From JBGRPZ01 sp041725955 (GTDB lineage Bacteria; Bacteroidota; Bacteroidia; Bacteroidales; JBGRPZ01), in NCBI GenBank assembly GCA_041725955.1, contig JBGRQE010000006.1:1-64000 (forward strand): a stretch of 64,000 bases of DNA, given 5' to 3'. The position numbers and the translations under genes are program-made. Position 1 is the stretch's first letter. The number at the start of each line of letters is the position of its first letter. Positions 27,047-34,949 of this stretch are shown here, piece by piece. The notes under the pieces were generated by a model that saw only the letters and a list, made by a program, of their open reading frames with translations, was not told the DNA's origin and made no database searches.

Positions 27047-27715
27047 ATGGAAGCTTTTATTATTGTTGCCGGTGGCAAAGGCCTGCGTGTTGGCGGTGTG
27101 ATTCCTAAGCAGTTTATGCCTCTTAATGGAAAGCCTGTTTTAATGCATACCATACAGGCCTTTTATAATTTCAATCCTGTGGGTGAAGTTATTCTGGTTT
27201 TACCCAAAACTCATTTTGATTATTGGAAAAGACTTTGCAGTGAATATAAATTCGATATTCCTCATCTGCTTGTTGAGGGTGGAAAGGAAAGGTTTTTCTC
27301 TGTAAGAAATGGTTTGCTTGCTGTAAAAAGAGCTCACTATGTTGCTATACACGATGGGGTTAGACCACTTGTTTCTATAGATTTAATTCGGCGAATTATG
27401 AAAGAAGTAAGAGAGCAAAAGGCTGTTATTCCTGTTGTACCTTTGTCTGACAGTATTCGTCAAATTACTTTATCTAAAGAAAGTATTGCCCTAGATAGAT
27501 CTTCTTATTGCTTGGTGCAAACTCCTCAAGCTTTTCACTATCCTAAGTTAATGATGGCTTATAGATCTGATTATAATCAAAACTTTACTGATGATGCAAG
27601 TGTATGGGAAGCCGATCATCGTAAGGTATATATGGTTGATGGAGAACGTAGAAATATAAAAATCACTCAAACTATTGACTTTTCTATTGCCGAAGCTATT
27701 CTTGAAAATTCCTAG
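27047..27715 (+). CDS. ispD: 2-C-methyl-D-erythritol 4-phosphate cytidylyltransferase IspD
   Basis: It makes CDP-methylerythritol in the non-mevalonate isoprenoid pathway. VAGGKGLRVGGVIPKQFMPL is the CTP-binding loop. Further blocks are AIHDGVRPLVS and VQTPQAFHYPKL, then FTDDASVWE. 222 aa. Monocistronic, and the last core gene before the mobile unit. Confidence 0.95.
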   Translation: MEAFIIVAGGKGLRVGGVIPKQFMPLNGKPVLMHTIQAFYNFNPVGEVILVLPKTHFDYWKRLCSEYKFDIPHLLVEGGKERFFSVRNGLLAVKRAHYVAIHDGVRPLVSIDLIRRIMKEVREQKAVIPVVPLSDSIRQITLSKESIALDRSSYCLVQTPQAFHYPKLMMAYRSDYNQNFTDDASVWEADHRKVYMVDGERRNIKITQTIDFSIAEAILENS

Positions 27716-27765
27716 AGCTTTTATCTTACTTCTTTTTCTGTTCTTTTTGTTGGAATTATTTATAA

Positions 27766-27774
27766 ATCCACACC
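27766..27774 (+). repeat. Left 9-bp direct repeat (target-site duplication)
   Basis: ATCCACACC directly abuts the left inverted repeat. The same nine bases abut the right one at 31417. Nine or more bases fits IS4-family target duplications. Confidence 0.88.
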
Positions 27775-27795
27775 CTAAGTACACGACAATAATTT
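27775..27795 (+). repeat. Left terminal inverted repeat
   Basis: CTAAGTACACGACAATAATTT is the exact complement of 31396-31416. It also encodes the last residues and stop codon of the left transposase remnant on the minus strand. Confidence 0.9.
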
Positions 27796-27946
27796 GCAGT
27801 ATTGTTTAAATTCTTTTTATTTTTATTTGTTTGATATTTTCGTGAATGAACATATCTGAGATATAAGCCCAAATAAAAACAACAGCCGTGATAGCAATCA
27901 ATTTATGGGTTCTTTCAATAAGAACTAAGTGAGTGTCTTCCAGATT
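27775..27946 (-). pseudogene. C-terminal remnant of an IS4-family transposase (left copy)
   Basis: Read on the minus strand, this encodes NLEDTHLVLIERTHKLIAI, then TAVVFIWAYISDMFIHENIK. That parallels NLEDTHLTNIERINKLIAI and the following residues of the right copy. About 90 bases are then missing and the frame shifts. The end EFKQYCKLLSCT and stop match KELKQYYKLLSCT of the right copy. Homology stops abruptly upstream of NLED. A decayed, inactive fragment. Confidence 0.8.
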
Positions 27947-28341
27947 GCATCATATTTTTTATCGTGTATTAAGATGGAGACTTATTGAGATTACAGTTTT
28001 TTTCGGGTTTGTGTACTTTTTTTTGTTCCTTACATTTAAAATTGTCAAATGAAACAGAAACAGGTTCTTTTGACAGCCAATGCGCTAGGGATACTCTGAC
28101 TGATGGGAAGGGAATGATTAATTCGATAATAAACAGTACCAATTCCCCCTTATATCATTCTGTGCGAATATGCCTTAAAAAAGGTATCCGATAAAGTCAG
28201 AAAAAACACCAACTGTCAGATCAAATCGTGGTTACTGCAATTTACCAGTTTATTTTGTTCAGATTATTGATGTTGTATTTTCAAATTTTTTGGTTCGCTT
28301 TTATTTCTTTTAATACAATTTCCTCTTTTGGATATTTTGAA
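27947..28341. other. Gene-free cargo DNA beside the left IS remnant
   Basis: AT-rich DNA. Short open frames exist on the plus strand (for example 27985-28194), but none looks like a protein I recognise and several are broken by stops. Possibly decayed sequence from an earlier gene. Confidence 0.4.
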
Positions 28342-29553
28342 TTACTTTGACAGGTGCCCATTAAAACTAAAATTATTATTTTCCTTAAATCTCATCCAGT
28401 TTAAAGTGAATTTTCGTCTTGAGGGATGAGTTCCCGATGGTCCCCAATCACAAACATTTAATAATCCCTCCTTAGTTGGAATGGAGATACTGCATGGATG
28501 CATTTCTTTATTACCAAAAATAACTTCACCCAGTCGATTAAAATTTTCATCTAAGATAATAACAGATTGTTTTTTTTCAGAGATTAAAGGCTTTTTTATA
28601 GCTTCTTTATCAAATTTTAGTCTATCATAATAAAACCGATAATACATTTTTTTGTAAGGATCAAATAGGATTTTTTCATAGTAGGGTTCTGTTAAAGCAT
28701 ATTTTTCAACTTCTGATCGTTTCGCTTCATTTCCTTTTATAAATGGTTTAAAATGGGGGTTTAAATCTGATCCTGCATAAAAAGCAGCTTTGAATTCATA
28801 ATTTTTATCATTATAAACATATAAACTATCACTACATCGAAAAGAGCATACAATTTGCTTCAAATTATTTATGGTAATGGAATAATTATTATTGTAATAA
28901 GAATTATTATTTTGATATTTTGTGGGGTATTTAATTTTTAGTGGGGTATATTTAATCTTGTCGCTTAGATTTATACAAAGGCCGTAATTTAAATTAAATA
29001 TTTTTTTTCTTTCCGAGTCACCAATAGAATAAAAAGAAGGGGAAGTTTGAAGATATAGTTTAGTTTCATTTACCAAATAATTTTCAAAAGGAGAAATAAT
29101 GCAATCTTTGTTTTCTTTTTCTAAGAAGTCAATAGAAATATCATTTATTAATTTCCCATCCAGGGAATAAATTAATAAATGGTTATTTCGGTTAGAGATA
29201 AGACAAAAATTACCTGACGATAACCATTTAAACTGGATAAAAGAATCTGGTCTTTTTAATGAATCAGGATAAGGAATTTTGATGGATTTTAACTCTGCTG
29301 TTTTAAAATCACATTCGAAATACCTGAAAATTTCTTGATTCTGAAAATAGTTCCCTGCGTATACTTTTTGATTTAAACTGTCATAATAGGAATTCCATAA
29401 GGTAAAAGAATAATCATTAGAAAAATTTGTGTCAAGGACTTGAAATTCCAGTTCTTTTATTTGTTCGAAAAAATATTTTGTCTTCTCCCTGTCATTATCA
29501 GCAATACAAAAATAGGAAGAGAAGACTAAAGCAATAAAAAAGACTTTTTTCAT
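28342..29553 (-). CDS. DUF4221 family secreted protein (beta-propeller-like)
   Basis: A 403-aa protein with a signal peptide (MKKVFFIALVFSSYFCIA) and repeated beta-rich segments. Its end resembles DUF4221: ILFDPYKKMYYRFYYDRLKF, then ILDENFNRLGEVIFGNK and GLLNVCDWG. DUF4221 proteins occur in gut and marine Bacteroidota, often as lipoproteins next to small secreted peptides. Function unknown. It sits inside the IS-bounded unit, 60 bases after the lipoprotein gene on the same strand. A hairpin lies between them. Cargo genes are noticeably A+T rich. Confidence 0.75.
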   Translation of the reverse strand: MKKVFFIALVFSSYFCIADNDREKTKYFFEQIKELEFQVLDTNFSNDYSFTLWNSYYDSLNQKVYAGNYFQNQEIFRYFECDFKTAELKSIKIPYPDSLKRPDSFIQFKWLSSGNFCLISNRNNHLLIYSLDGKLINDISIDFLEKENKDCIISPFENYLVNETKLYLQTSPSFYSIGDSERKKIFNLNYGLCINLSDKIKYTPLKIKYPTKYQNNNSYYNNNYSITINNLKQIVCSFRCSDSLYVYNDKNYEFKAAFYAGSDLNPHFKPFIKGNEAKRSEVEKYALTEPYYEKILFDPYKKMYYRFYYDRLKFDKEAIKKPLISEKKQSVIILDENFNRLGEVIFGNKEMHPCSISIPTKEGLLNVCDWGPSGTHPSRRKFTLNWMRFKENNNFSFNGHLSK

Positions 29554-29571
29554 AATTATAATCGTTAAACT

Positions 29572-29609
29572 TTTGGAGTTTTCTAAAATATATTTCAGAA
29601 AACTCCAAA
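29572..29609 (-). terminator. Hairpin between the two cargo genes
   Basis: The perfect 13-bp stem TTTGGAGTTTTCT / AGAAAACTCCAAA lies just after the lipoprotein stop on the minus strand. The T-run is short, so it may only partly terminate. Confidence 0.55.
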
Positions 29610-29613
29610 TGGA

Positions 29614-30153
29614 TTATCTTAATTCAAATGGGATAACATAGATAGTTTCTCTAGTTTTTTTGTTCCGAAAAACAGTGAGAAATTTATTGGAATTATTAGT
29701 TCCTTCTTCAACCGTTTCATTAATAATGTAAAAATCAACTAGGTTTTCATTGATATTTTGTATTGTTCCTTTAGAAATGTTTAATTGATTAAAAAAGGTT
29801 GAATATCTTTCTAAAGCTTCAGAATAATAATTTTCAGGGAAATTATCGGAATTTTCAGGGAACATATTTTTTAATTGATCAGTGGAACAAAATAAATAGT
29901 TGAAAGGGATTAGTATGCAAACAAAACATCCTACTCCTTTGCCTTCGCAGAACTGAAAATGTGTTTCTCCTCCCCATGGCCATTTTCTAACAAAATCATA
30001 ATAATGTTCTGTAGTTACAGGAATTATTATAACACCATGACCTGGCAGGTTGGAATCTTTCTTTTTTGCAAGATTAAAGAACTGTTCATCAGAATTTTTC
30101 TGACAAGTATTTAATGCTAAAACGCATATTAAAAATAAGAAAAACTTTTTCAT
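29614..30153 (-). CDS. Small putative lipoprotein of unknown function
   Basis: 179 aa. MKKFFLFLICVLALNTCQKN has a lipobox-like LALNTC, giving an acylated Cys17. The mature part has Trp/Gly-rich KWPWGGETHFQFCEGKGVGCF with three Cys, then a helical segment and a C-terminal beta segment (FLTVFRNKKTRETIYVIPFEL). I do not recognise a family. Its pairing with a DUF4221 gene inside the same mobile unit suggests a shared extracytoplasmic function. A -7 promoter box lies 46 bases upstream. Confidence 0.7.
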   Translation of the reverse strand: MKKFFLFLICVLALNTCQKNSDEQFFNLAKKKDSNLPGHGVIIIPVTTEHYYDFVRKWPWGGETHFQFCEGKGVGCFVCILIPFNYLFCSTDQLKNMFPENSDNFPENYYSEALERYSTFFNQLNISKGTIQNINENLVDFYIINETVEEGTNNSNKFLTVFRNKKTRETIYVIPFELR

Positions 30154-30199
30154 AGATTATTGTTTCTCTATTATATAGGTTATGCTTTGGTTGTAGGGT

Positions 30200-30207
30200 C
30201 AAATATA
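30200..30207 (-). promoter_or_regulatory. Candidate -7 box for the cargo genes
   Basis: TATATTTG on the minus strand matches TAnnTTTG. It is located between the ISAs1 end and the lipoprotein ATG. No TTG lies at the expected distance upstream. Confidence 0.45.
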
Positions 30208-30236
30208 GCAAATTAATCAAGCCGTAATGGAATATT

Positions 30237-30620
30237 AGGGCAAACGCATCAAATTTCAAGAAGTTCTTGCAAATAACTTAAATTCATCGAAGCTCTAAAT
30301 CTTCTTTTCTTTTTACTAAGCTTGTCTTTTTTTAAATTAACTCTTTGTAGAGCAATCTTTCTGAGGATATTAAGGTTTAGTGGTGCATTATCTTTTCTAG
30401 CTCTGGAAGCATCTTCTTTGAATGTAACATCCAAATGCCAATGCAGTTGATTTTCAACTCCCCAATGCCCTCTCACTAACATAATATAATAAGACGGATT
30501 TGTGATATCTTCACTGCTTAAATAATAGCGCACCGCTTGCTGTTTTTCACCCTTAATTATTCGCTCTGAATCAATTCGGACAATTGTATTTAATGACAGC
30601 CAACTATCTGGCACTTCAAT
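30237..30620 (-). pseudogene. Truncated ISAs1-family transposase (C-terminal part)
   Basis: The encoded DSWLSLNTIVRIDSERIIKG, YYLSSEDI, RGHWGVENQLHWHLDVTFKE and DNAPLNLNILRKIALQRV are the C-terminal half of ISAs1 (H-repeat) transposases, which are normally about 370 aa. The N-terminal 240 residues are missing because the frame runs into IS4 sequence around 30605-30622. Its first codons (MLMFSLPNI) are antisense IS4 sequence. Just after the stop, TTAGGGCAAACGCATCAAA resembles an ISAs1-type terminal repeat. Inactive. Confidence 0.8.
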
Positions 30621-30621
30621 A

Positions 30622-31416
30622 TTTGGCAAACTGAACATTAACATATTGATGCTTAGTGTATGTTATAAAGGAGTTGCTCTTCCTATTTTGTGGGATATGC
30701 TTCCTAAAAGGGGAAACTCTAATTTCCACGAAAGAAAAGATTTGATAGACCGATACCTTGAGTTATTTGGATCAGATAGTATTGATTGTCTTTTAGCAGA
30801 CAGAGAGTTTATAGGAACGTCTTGGTTCAATTATCTCAGTAATAAACAGATTACTTTTTATATCAGAATCCGAAACAATATGGATGTATATCTTAGTGGT
30901 AACAAGAAGATAAAAGCAGGTAAATTGTTTTATCATAAAAAGTATAACGTAGCACATAGTCTGGAAGAACAAGTACTTATCACTTCTTGTAGACTTTATG
31001 TTTGGGGTATCAAGCACAAGAATATGGATGAAATAAAGACAGAGCATATCATCATTGTATCAAACTGTTCTGATGGAAATGGTATTGAAATATATAAGGA
31101 TAGATGGCAGATTGAGACTTTGTTTAAAGCTTTAAAATCAAGTGGTTTTAACCTTGAAGACACTCATCTGACTAATATTGAAAGGATAAACAAATTAATA
31201 GCAATAACTGCTATTGCCTTTCTTTGGGCCTATATCACTGGTATTTTTATTCATGAGAACATTAAACAGATCAAAGTCAAAAGGTTTAAGAAATCAAAGC
31301 TTAGAAAGCAATATAGCTTCTTCAAATATGGATTAATCCATCTGGCTAACTGTTTGCTAAATAGCTTTAAATCAAAGGAATTGAAACAGTATTATAAATT
31401 ATTGTCGTGTACTTAG
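30622..31416 (+). pseudogene. IS4-family transposase lacking its N-terminus (right copy)
   Basis: The open frame encodes FGKLNINILMLSVCYKGVAL, then LLADREFIG (second catalytic Asp) and YKDRWQIETLFKALK (the Y-R-E-K signature with the catalytic Glu). The N-terminal third is gone, including the first catalytic Asp normally just before the WKFGK block. TTG/ATG codons at 30646-30651 could start a 256-aa product, but that product could not catalyse transposition alone. The stop codon lies inside the right inverted repeat. Confidence 0.85.
31396..31416 (-). repeat. Right terminal inverted repeat
   Basis: Exact complement of the left 21 bases. The transposase stop codon TAG forms its outermost bases. 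Confidence 0.9.
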
Positions 31417-31425
31417 ATCCACACC
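31417..31425 (+). repeat. Right 9-bp direct repeat (target-site duplication)
   Basis: ATCCACACC, identical to the left copy. Confidence 0.88.
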
Positions 31426-31487
31426 CTATAAATATATATTTATCTTTAAGATTGTTATGTGTTTAGCCAAAATTCCTTTTAATGCTC

Positions 31488-31518
31488 TTTATAGTAATAA
31501 GAATTGTTTTTAACTTTG
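31488..31518 (+). promoter_or_regulatory. Candidate promoter of the hydroxyproline dehydratase operon
   Basis: TAACTTTG matches TAnnTTTG with TTT exactly 20 bases upstream. It lies about 215 bases before the activase ATG, giving a long leader. Confidence 0.55.
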
Positions 31519-31538
31519 CGTTATTATGAAAACAATTC
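31501..31538. promoter_or_regulatory. Inverted repeat over the promoter, possible operator
   Basis: A perfect 10-base dyad, GAATTGTTTT ... AAAACAATTC, with an 18-base spacer encloses the -7 box and the expected start site. It could be a regulator site or an mRNA hairpin at the 5' end. Confidence 0.45.
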
Positions 31539-31732
31539 ATATTTGATACTTTGAACCTATACTCTAAAAATAATATTCTTTCCCATAAAGGGGGTAAATG
31601 CCTTTTTGAATGCTGGATTTATTAGGCACTGTTGCTGTTTTGTATATACCTGACTGAGATCTAAATATTTCTTATTTTGTTTTAGACTCTTTGATTCTAT
31701 CTTCATTTCTAACTGACTTAATATTATTACCT

Positions 31733-32533
31733 ATGGCAACTCTTGTCTTCAATATCCAGAGATATTGTATTCATGATGGTCCTGGAATTCGGCAAACTAT
31801 ATTCCTTAAAGGCTGTCCGTTACATTGTATCTGGTGTCATAATCCTGAAAGTCAAAGTAAATCAGTTGATATAAATTTAAAAGTATCCAAAGTTCATTCC
31901 TATACCTTTTTAAGTGAAGACAAAATTGGAGAATCATATAGTATTGAGGACTTGCAAAAAGAGATTCTTAAAGATGAGTTATTATATGAAGAATCTAATG
32001 GTGGAGTAACTTTTAGTGGTGGCGAACCCTTGATGCACCCCGAATTTATGAAAAGTATTTTACGTTGGTGTAATCAGATGAATATTCATACAGCTCTGGA
32101 TACATGTGGGTATGGCAATAGTGATACACTTTTGGAATTACTTCCTTTTACCAATCTTTTTCTTTTTGATATTAAATCGCTCGATCCTTTAGTGCATAAA
32201 GAATATTGTGGTGTCGATAACCATCTGATTTTAGATAATTTATTATTGCTAGATAGCAAGGCCGTAAATATGGAACTTCGTTTTCCTTTGATTCCTACAG
32301 TTAATAACCGTGATCAAGATTTTATCTTATGGAAAGATTTGTATTCAAAGCTAAAAGGAAAGTATACCGTTACGATTCTTCCTTTTCATAGATTGGGGAA
32401 GCATAAATATGAATCGCTAGGGAAGAAATATATGGCTGAACATCTAAATGTTCCAACAGAATCAGAGCTTCAACAAGCTTGTTATAAACTCGAAACAATA
32501 GGGTTTCAAACTAAAACTGCAAAAGTCGGATAA
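31733..32533 (+). CDS. hypE: Glycyl-radical enzyme activating protein, probably HypD activase
   Basis: A radical-SAM enzyme that installs the glycyl radical on its partner. KGCPLHCIWCHNPE carries the CxxxCxxC cluster motif (Cys28, Cys32, Cys35). FSGGEPLMHPEF and DTCGYG are the usual SAM-binding blocks. It has 266 aa and lacks the Cys-rich ferredoxin insertion found in many non-PflA activases. The ATG before ATLVFNIQRYCIHDGPG is chosen because GRE activases start this way; the frame opens 14 codons earlier. Four bases separate it from the dehydratase gene, so the two are cotranscribed. Specificity is inferred from the partner. Confidence 0.88.
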   Translation: MATLVFNIQRYCIHDGPGIRQTIFLKGCPLHCIWCHNPESQSKSVDINLKVSKVHSYTFLSEDKIGESYSIEDLQKEILKDELLYEESNGGVTFSGGEPLMHPEFMKSILRWCNQMNIHTALDTCGYGNSDTLLELLPFTNLFLFDIKSLDPLVHKEYCGVDNHLILDNLLLLDSKAVNMELRFPLIPTVNNRDQDFILWKDLYSKLKGKYTVTILPFHRLGKHKYESLGKKYMAEHLNVPTESELQQACYKLETIGFQTKTAKVG

Positions 32534-32537
32534 AGCT

Positions 32538-34904
32538 ATGAGAGAAAGAATAAAGAAACTACGCGAACAGAGTGTTACAGCTATAAATACAATCTCGGAA
32601 GAAAGAGCTTCCTTAATTACAGATTTCTATAAGCAGAACTTTTTGAATGTTGAATCATCTGCACTACTAAGGGCTAATTCCTTTGCTTTTATAATGGAGA
32701 ATAAATTACTTTATTTGGGCGATGATGAATTGATTGTGGGTGAACGCGGACCTTCTCCAAAAGCATGCCCTACCTATCCTGAAATATGTTTGCATAGCGA
32801 AGAAGACCTGAATATTTTGCATAACAGACCTAAGGTGTCTTTTCAGGTAAGCGAGACTTGCCTCTCTACTTATAGAAATAAAATTATTCCGTATTGGAAA
32901 GGGAATAGCAATCGGGATAAGATTTTTGAGCATCTACCTGATGAATGGAAGGATGCCTATGAAGCAGGAATCTTTACTGAATTTCAAGAGCAAAGAGCGC
33001 CAGGGCATACCGTTTTGGGGGCAAAAATGTTTTCTTGTGGATTTCGTGATTTAATTGCTGAGATTGATGAAAATATTTCTTCTCTCGACTATCAGAATGA
33101 TAAACAAGCACTGCAAACTAAAGAATATTTAAATTCTATGCGTATTTGTGCCGAAGCTATAATAACTTATGCTTCTAGGTATGCCTCTAAAATATTTTTG
33201 CAGAGTGAAAAAGAGAAAGATCCTAAGAGAAAGCTGGAATTGCAAAAGATGGCAGAAATTTGTCAGAAGGTTCCTGCTTATGCTCCGGAAAGTTTTTATG
33301 AAGCTTTGCAGCACTATTGGTTTATTCATCTTGGTGTTATTACTGAACTCAATCCTTGGGATTCATTTAATCCTGGACGTTTAGATCAGCATCTATACCC
33401 ATTTTATATTCGGGATATACAAAATGGGAGCTTAAGTGAAGAAGATGCAAAGGAGCTATTACAGGCTTTTTGGATTAAATTCAATAATCATCCAGCACCT
33501 CCCAAGGTTGGAATAACTGCTCAGGAAAGTAATACATATACCGATTTTGCATTGATCAATGTCGGTGGTGTCGATGCCCATGGTAATGATGCTGTAAATG
33601 AGTTGAGCTTTATGATTCTGGATGTTGTAGAAGAAATGCGTCTATTGCAACCCAGTAGTATGGTACAGGTGAGTAAGCGAAATTCCGACCGATTATTAAG
33701 GCGAGCTTTAAAGGTTGTAAGAACTGGATTTGGACAGCCTTCTATATTCAATACTGATACTATTATTGCGCAGCAGTTAAGGCAGGGTAAGAGTATTGAA
33801 GATGCCCGTGTGGGTGGTGCTTCGGGTTGTGTAGAAACTGGTGCTTTTGGAACCGAAGCCTATATTCTTTCGGGCTATTTTAACCTTTGTAAGGTATTGG
33901 AAATTTGCTTGCATAATGGTATGGATCCGCTAAGCGGAAAAAAAATAGGCTTGAGCACAGGGGCAGTTAGCGAGTTTTCTTCCTTCGACGATCTTTTTGA
34001 AGCTTTAAGTAAACAAATTCAGCATTTTGTTGACATTAAGATTGGTGGAAATAATATTATCGATTCATTGTATGCCGAATATCTTCCTGTTCCTTTTCTT
34101 TCTCTATTGATTGACGATTGTATTCAAAAGGGATTGGATTACAATAGAGGTGGAGCCCGTTATAATACCACATATATTCAGGGAGTTGGCTTGGGAAGCA
34201 TTACGGATATGCTCACTGCTATTCGTTATAATGTTTTTGATAATAAATTTATATCCTTATCTAATCTGCTTGCCATAACGCAATTGAATTTCTATGGCTG
34301 TGAAGAATGGCTTTTGAGACTGCGTAATAATACTCCTAAATATGGAAATGATAATGATTATGCTGATAAGCAGGCATGTATGATTTTTGATGCTTTGCTG
34401 AATGCTGTTGAAGGAAAATCTAATATTCGGGGAGGAGTGCATAGAATCAATATGTTGCCCACAACCTGTCATGTCTACTTTGGAAGTAAAATTGGAGGCA
34501 GTTGCGATGGGCGTTTGGCTTTTGAGCCTTTGTCGGAAGGAATTAGTCCCTTTCAGGGAATGGATCGGAATGGCCCTGTTGCAGTAATAAAATCAGCATC
34601 AAAGATTGATCATATTAAGACTGGCGGAACTTTGCTGAATCAAAAGTTTTGTCCCGAGTTGCTCGATAGCGATGAGAAGATCGACCATCTTTGTAAATTG
34701 ATAAGAACTTATTTTAGATTAGACGGTCATCATATTCAGTTTAATATAGTAGATAGTGAGATGCTGCGTAAAGCTCAAAAGGATCCTGAAAAATATAGTG
34801 ATCTAATTGTTCGCGTTGCAGGCTATAGCGACTATTTTAATGATCTGGGAGAAAGTTTGCAAAATGAAATTATTAGAAGAACCGAACATAAAGACTTTTC
34901 TTGA
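32538..34904 (+). CDS. hypD: Glycyl-radical enzyme, likely trans-4-hydroxy-L-proline dehydratase
   Basis: 788 aa with a pyruvate-formate-lyase-like barrel. GGASGCVETGAFGTEAY places the thiyl Cys431 and general-base Glu433. The C-terminal VRVAGYSDYFNDL carries the radical Gly762. HypD removes water from hydroxyproline to give pyrroline-5-carboxylate. The match goes beyond the common core: EQRAPGHT, NPWDSFNPGRLDQHLYPFY, KFNNHPAPPKVGIT, YFNLCKVLEICLHNG, RGGARYNTTYIQGVGLG and HIKTGGTLLNQ agree closely with HypD as I remember it, rather than with choline or glycerol lyases. No proC is adjacent. Oxygen-sensitive, so an anaerobic or facultative lifestyle is implied. Confidence 0.88.
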   Translation: MRERIKKLREQSVTAINTISEERASLITDFYKQNFLNVESSALLRANSFAFIMENKLLYLGDDELIVGERGPSPKACPTYPEICLHSEEDLNILHNRPKVSFQVSETCLSTYRNKIIPYWKGNSNRDKIFEHLPDEWKDAYEAGIFTEFQEQRAPGHTVLGAKMFSCGFRDLIAEIDENISSLDYQNDKQALQTKEYLNSMRICAEAIITYASRYASKIFLQSEKEKDPKRKLELQKMAEICQKVPAYAPESFYEALQHYWFIHLGVITELNPWDSFNPGRLDQHLYPFYIRDIQNGSLSEEDAKELLQAFWIKFNNHPAPPKVGITAQESNTYTDFALINVGGVDAHGNDAVNELSFMILDVVEEMRLLQPSSMVQVSKRNSDRLLRRALKVVRTGFGQPSIFNTDTIIAQQLRQGKSIEDARVGGASGCVETGAFGTEAYILSGYFNLCKVLEICLHNGMDPLSGKKIGLSTGAVSEFSSFDDLFEALSKQIQHFVDIKIGGNNIIDSLYAEYLPVPFLSLLIDDCIQKGLDYNRGGARYNTTYIQGVGLGSITDMLTAIRYNVFDNKFISLSNLLAITQLNFYGCEEWLLRLRNNTPKYGNDNDYADKQACMIFDALLNAVEGKSNIRGGVHRINMLPTTCHVYFGSKIGGSCDGRLAFEPLSEGISPFQGMDRNGPVAVIKSASKIDHIKTGGTLLNQKFCPELLDSDEKIDHLCKLIRTYFRLDGHHIQFNIVDSEMLRKAQKDPEKYSDLIVRVAGYSDYFNDLGESLQNEIIRRTEHKDFS

Positions 34905-34949
34905 TCATAAATATAAAATGTCCCCTTACTTTTTGACTTAAGGCAGGTG

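Larger units (their letters stand above)
27775..31416. mobile_element. Composite IS4-bounded element with DUF4221 cargo
   Basis: 3,642 bp bounded by identical 21-bp inverted repeats starting CTAAGTACACGACAA. It is flanked by 9-bp direct repeats. Just inside each end is the C-terminal coding part of an IS4-family transposase, read outward in both cases, so the two copies are inverted. The copies are related but not identical and both are defective. The interior carries a DUF4221 gene, a small lipoprotein gene and the tail of an ISAs1-family transposase. The direct repeats imply that the whole unit inserted as one piece between ispD and the glycyl-radical genes. Confidence 0.8.

Noticed and set aside
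27985..28194. 69-codon plus-strand frame inside the mobile unit
   Set aside because: No start context, signal peptide or resemblance to any transposase or cargo protein; likely chance in decayed DNA.
31587..31628. Riboswitch in the hypE leader
   Set aside because: Alternative pairings exist but they are five-base stems; no known riboswitch core can be recognised, so it is only mentioned in a finding.
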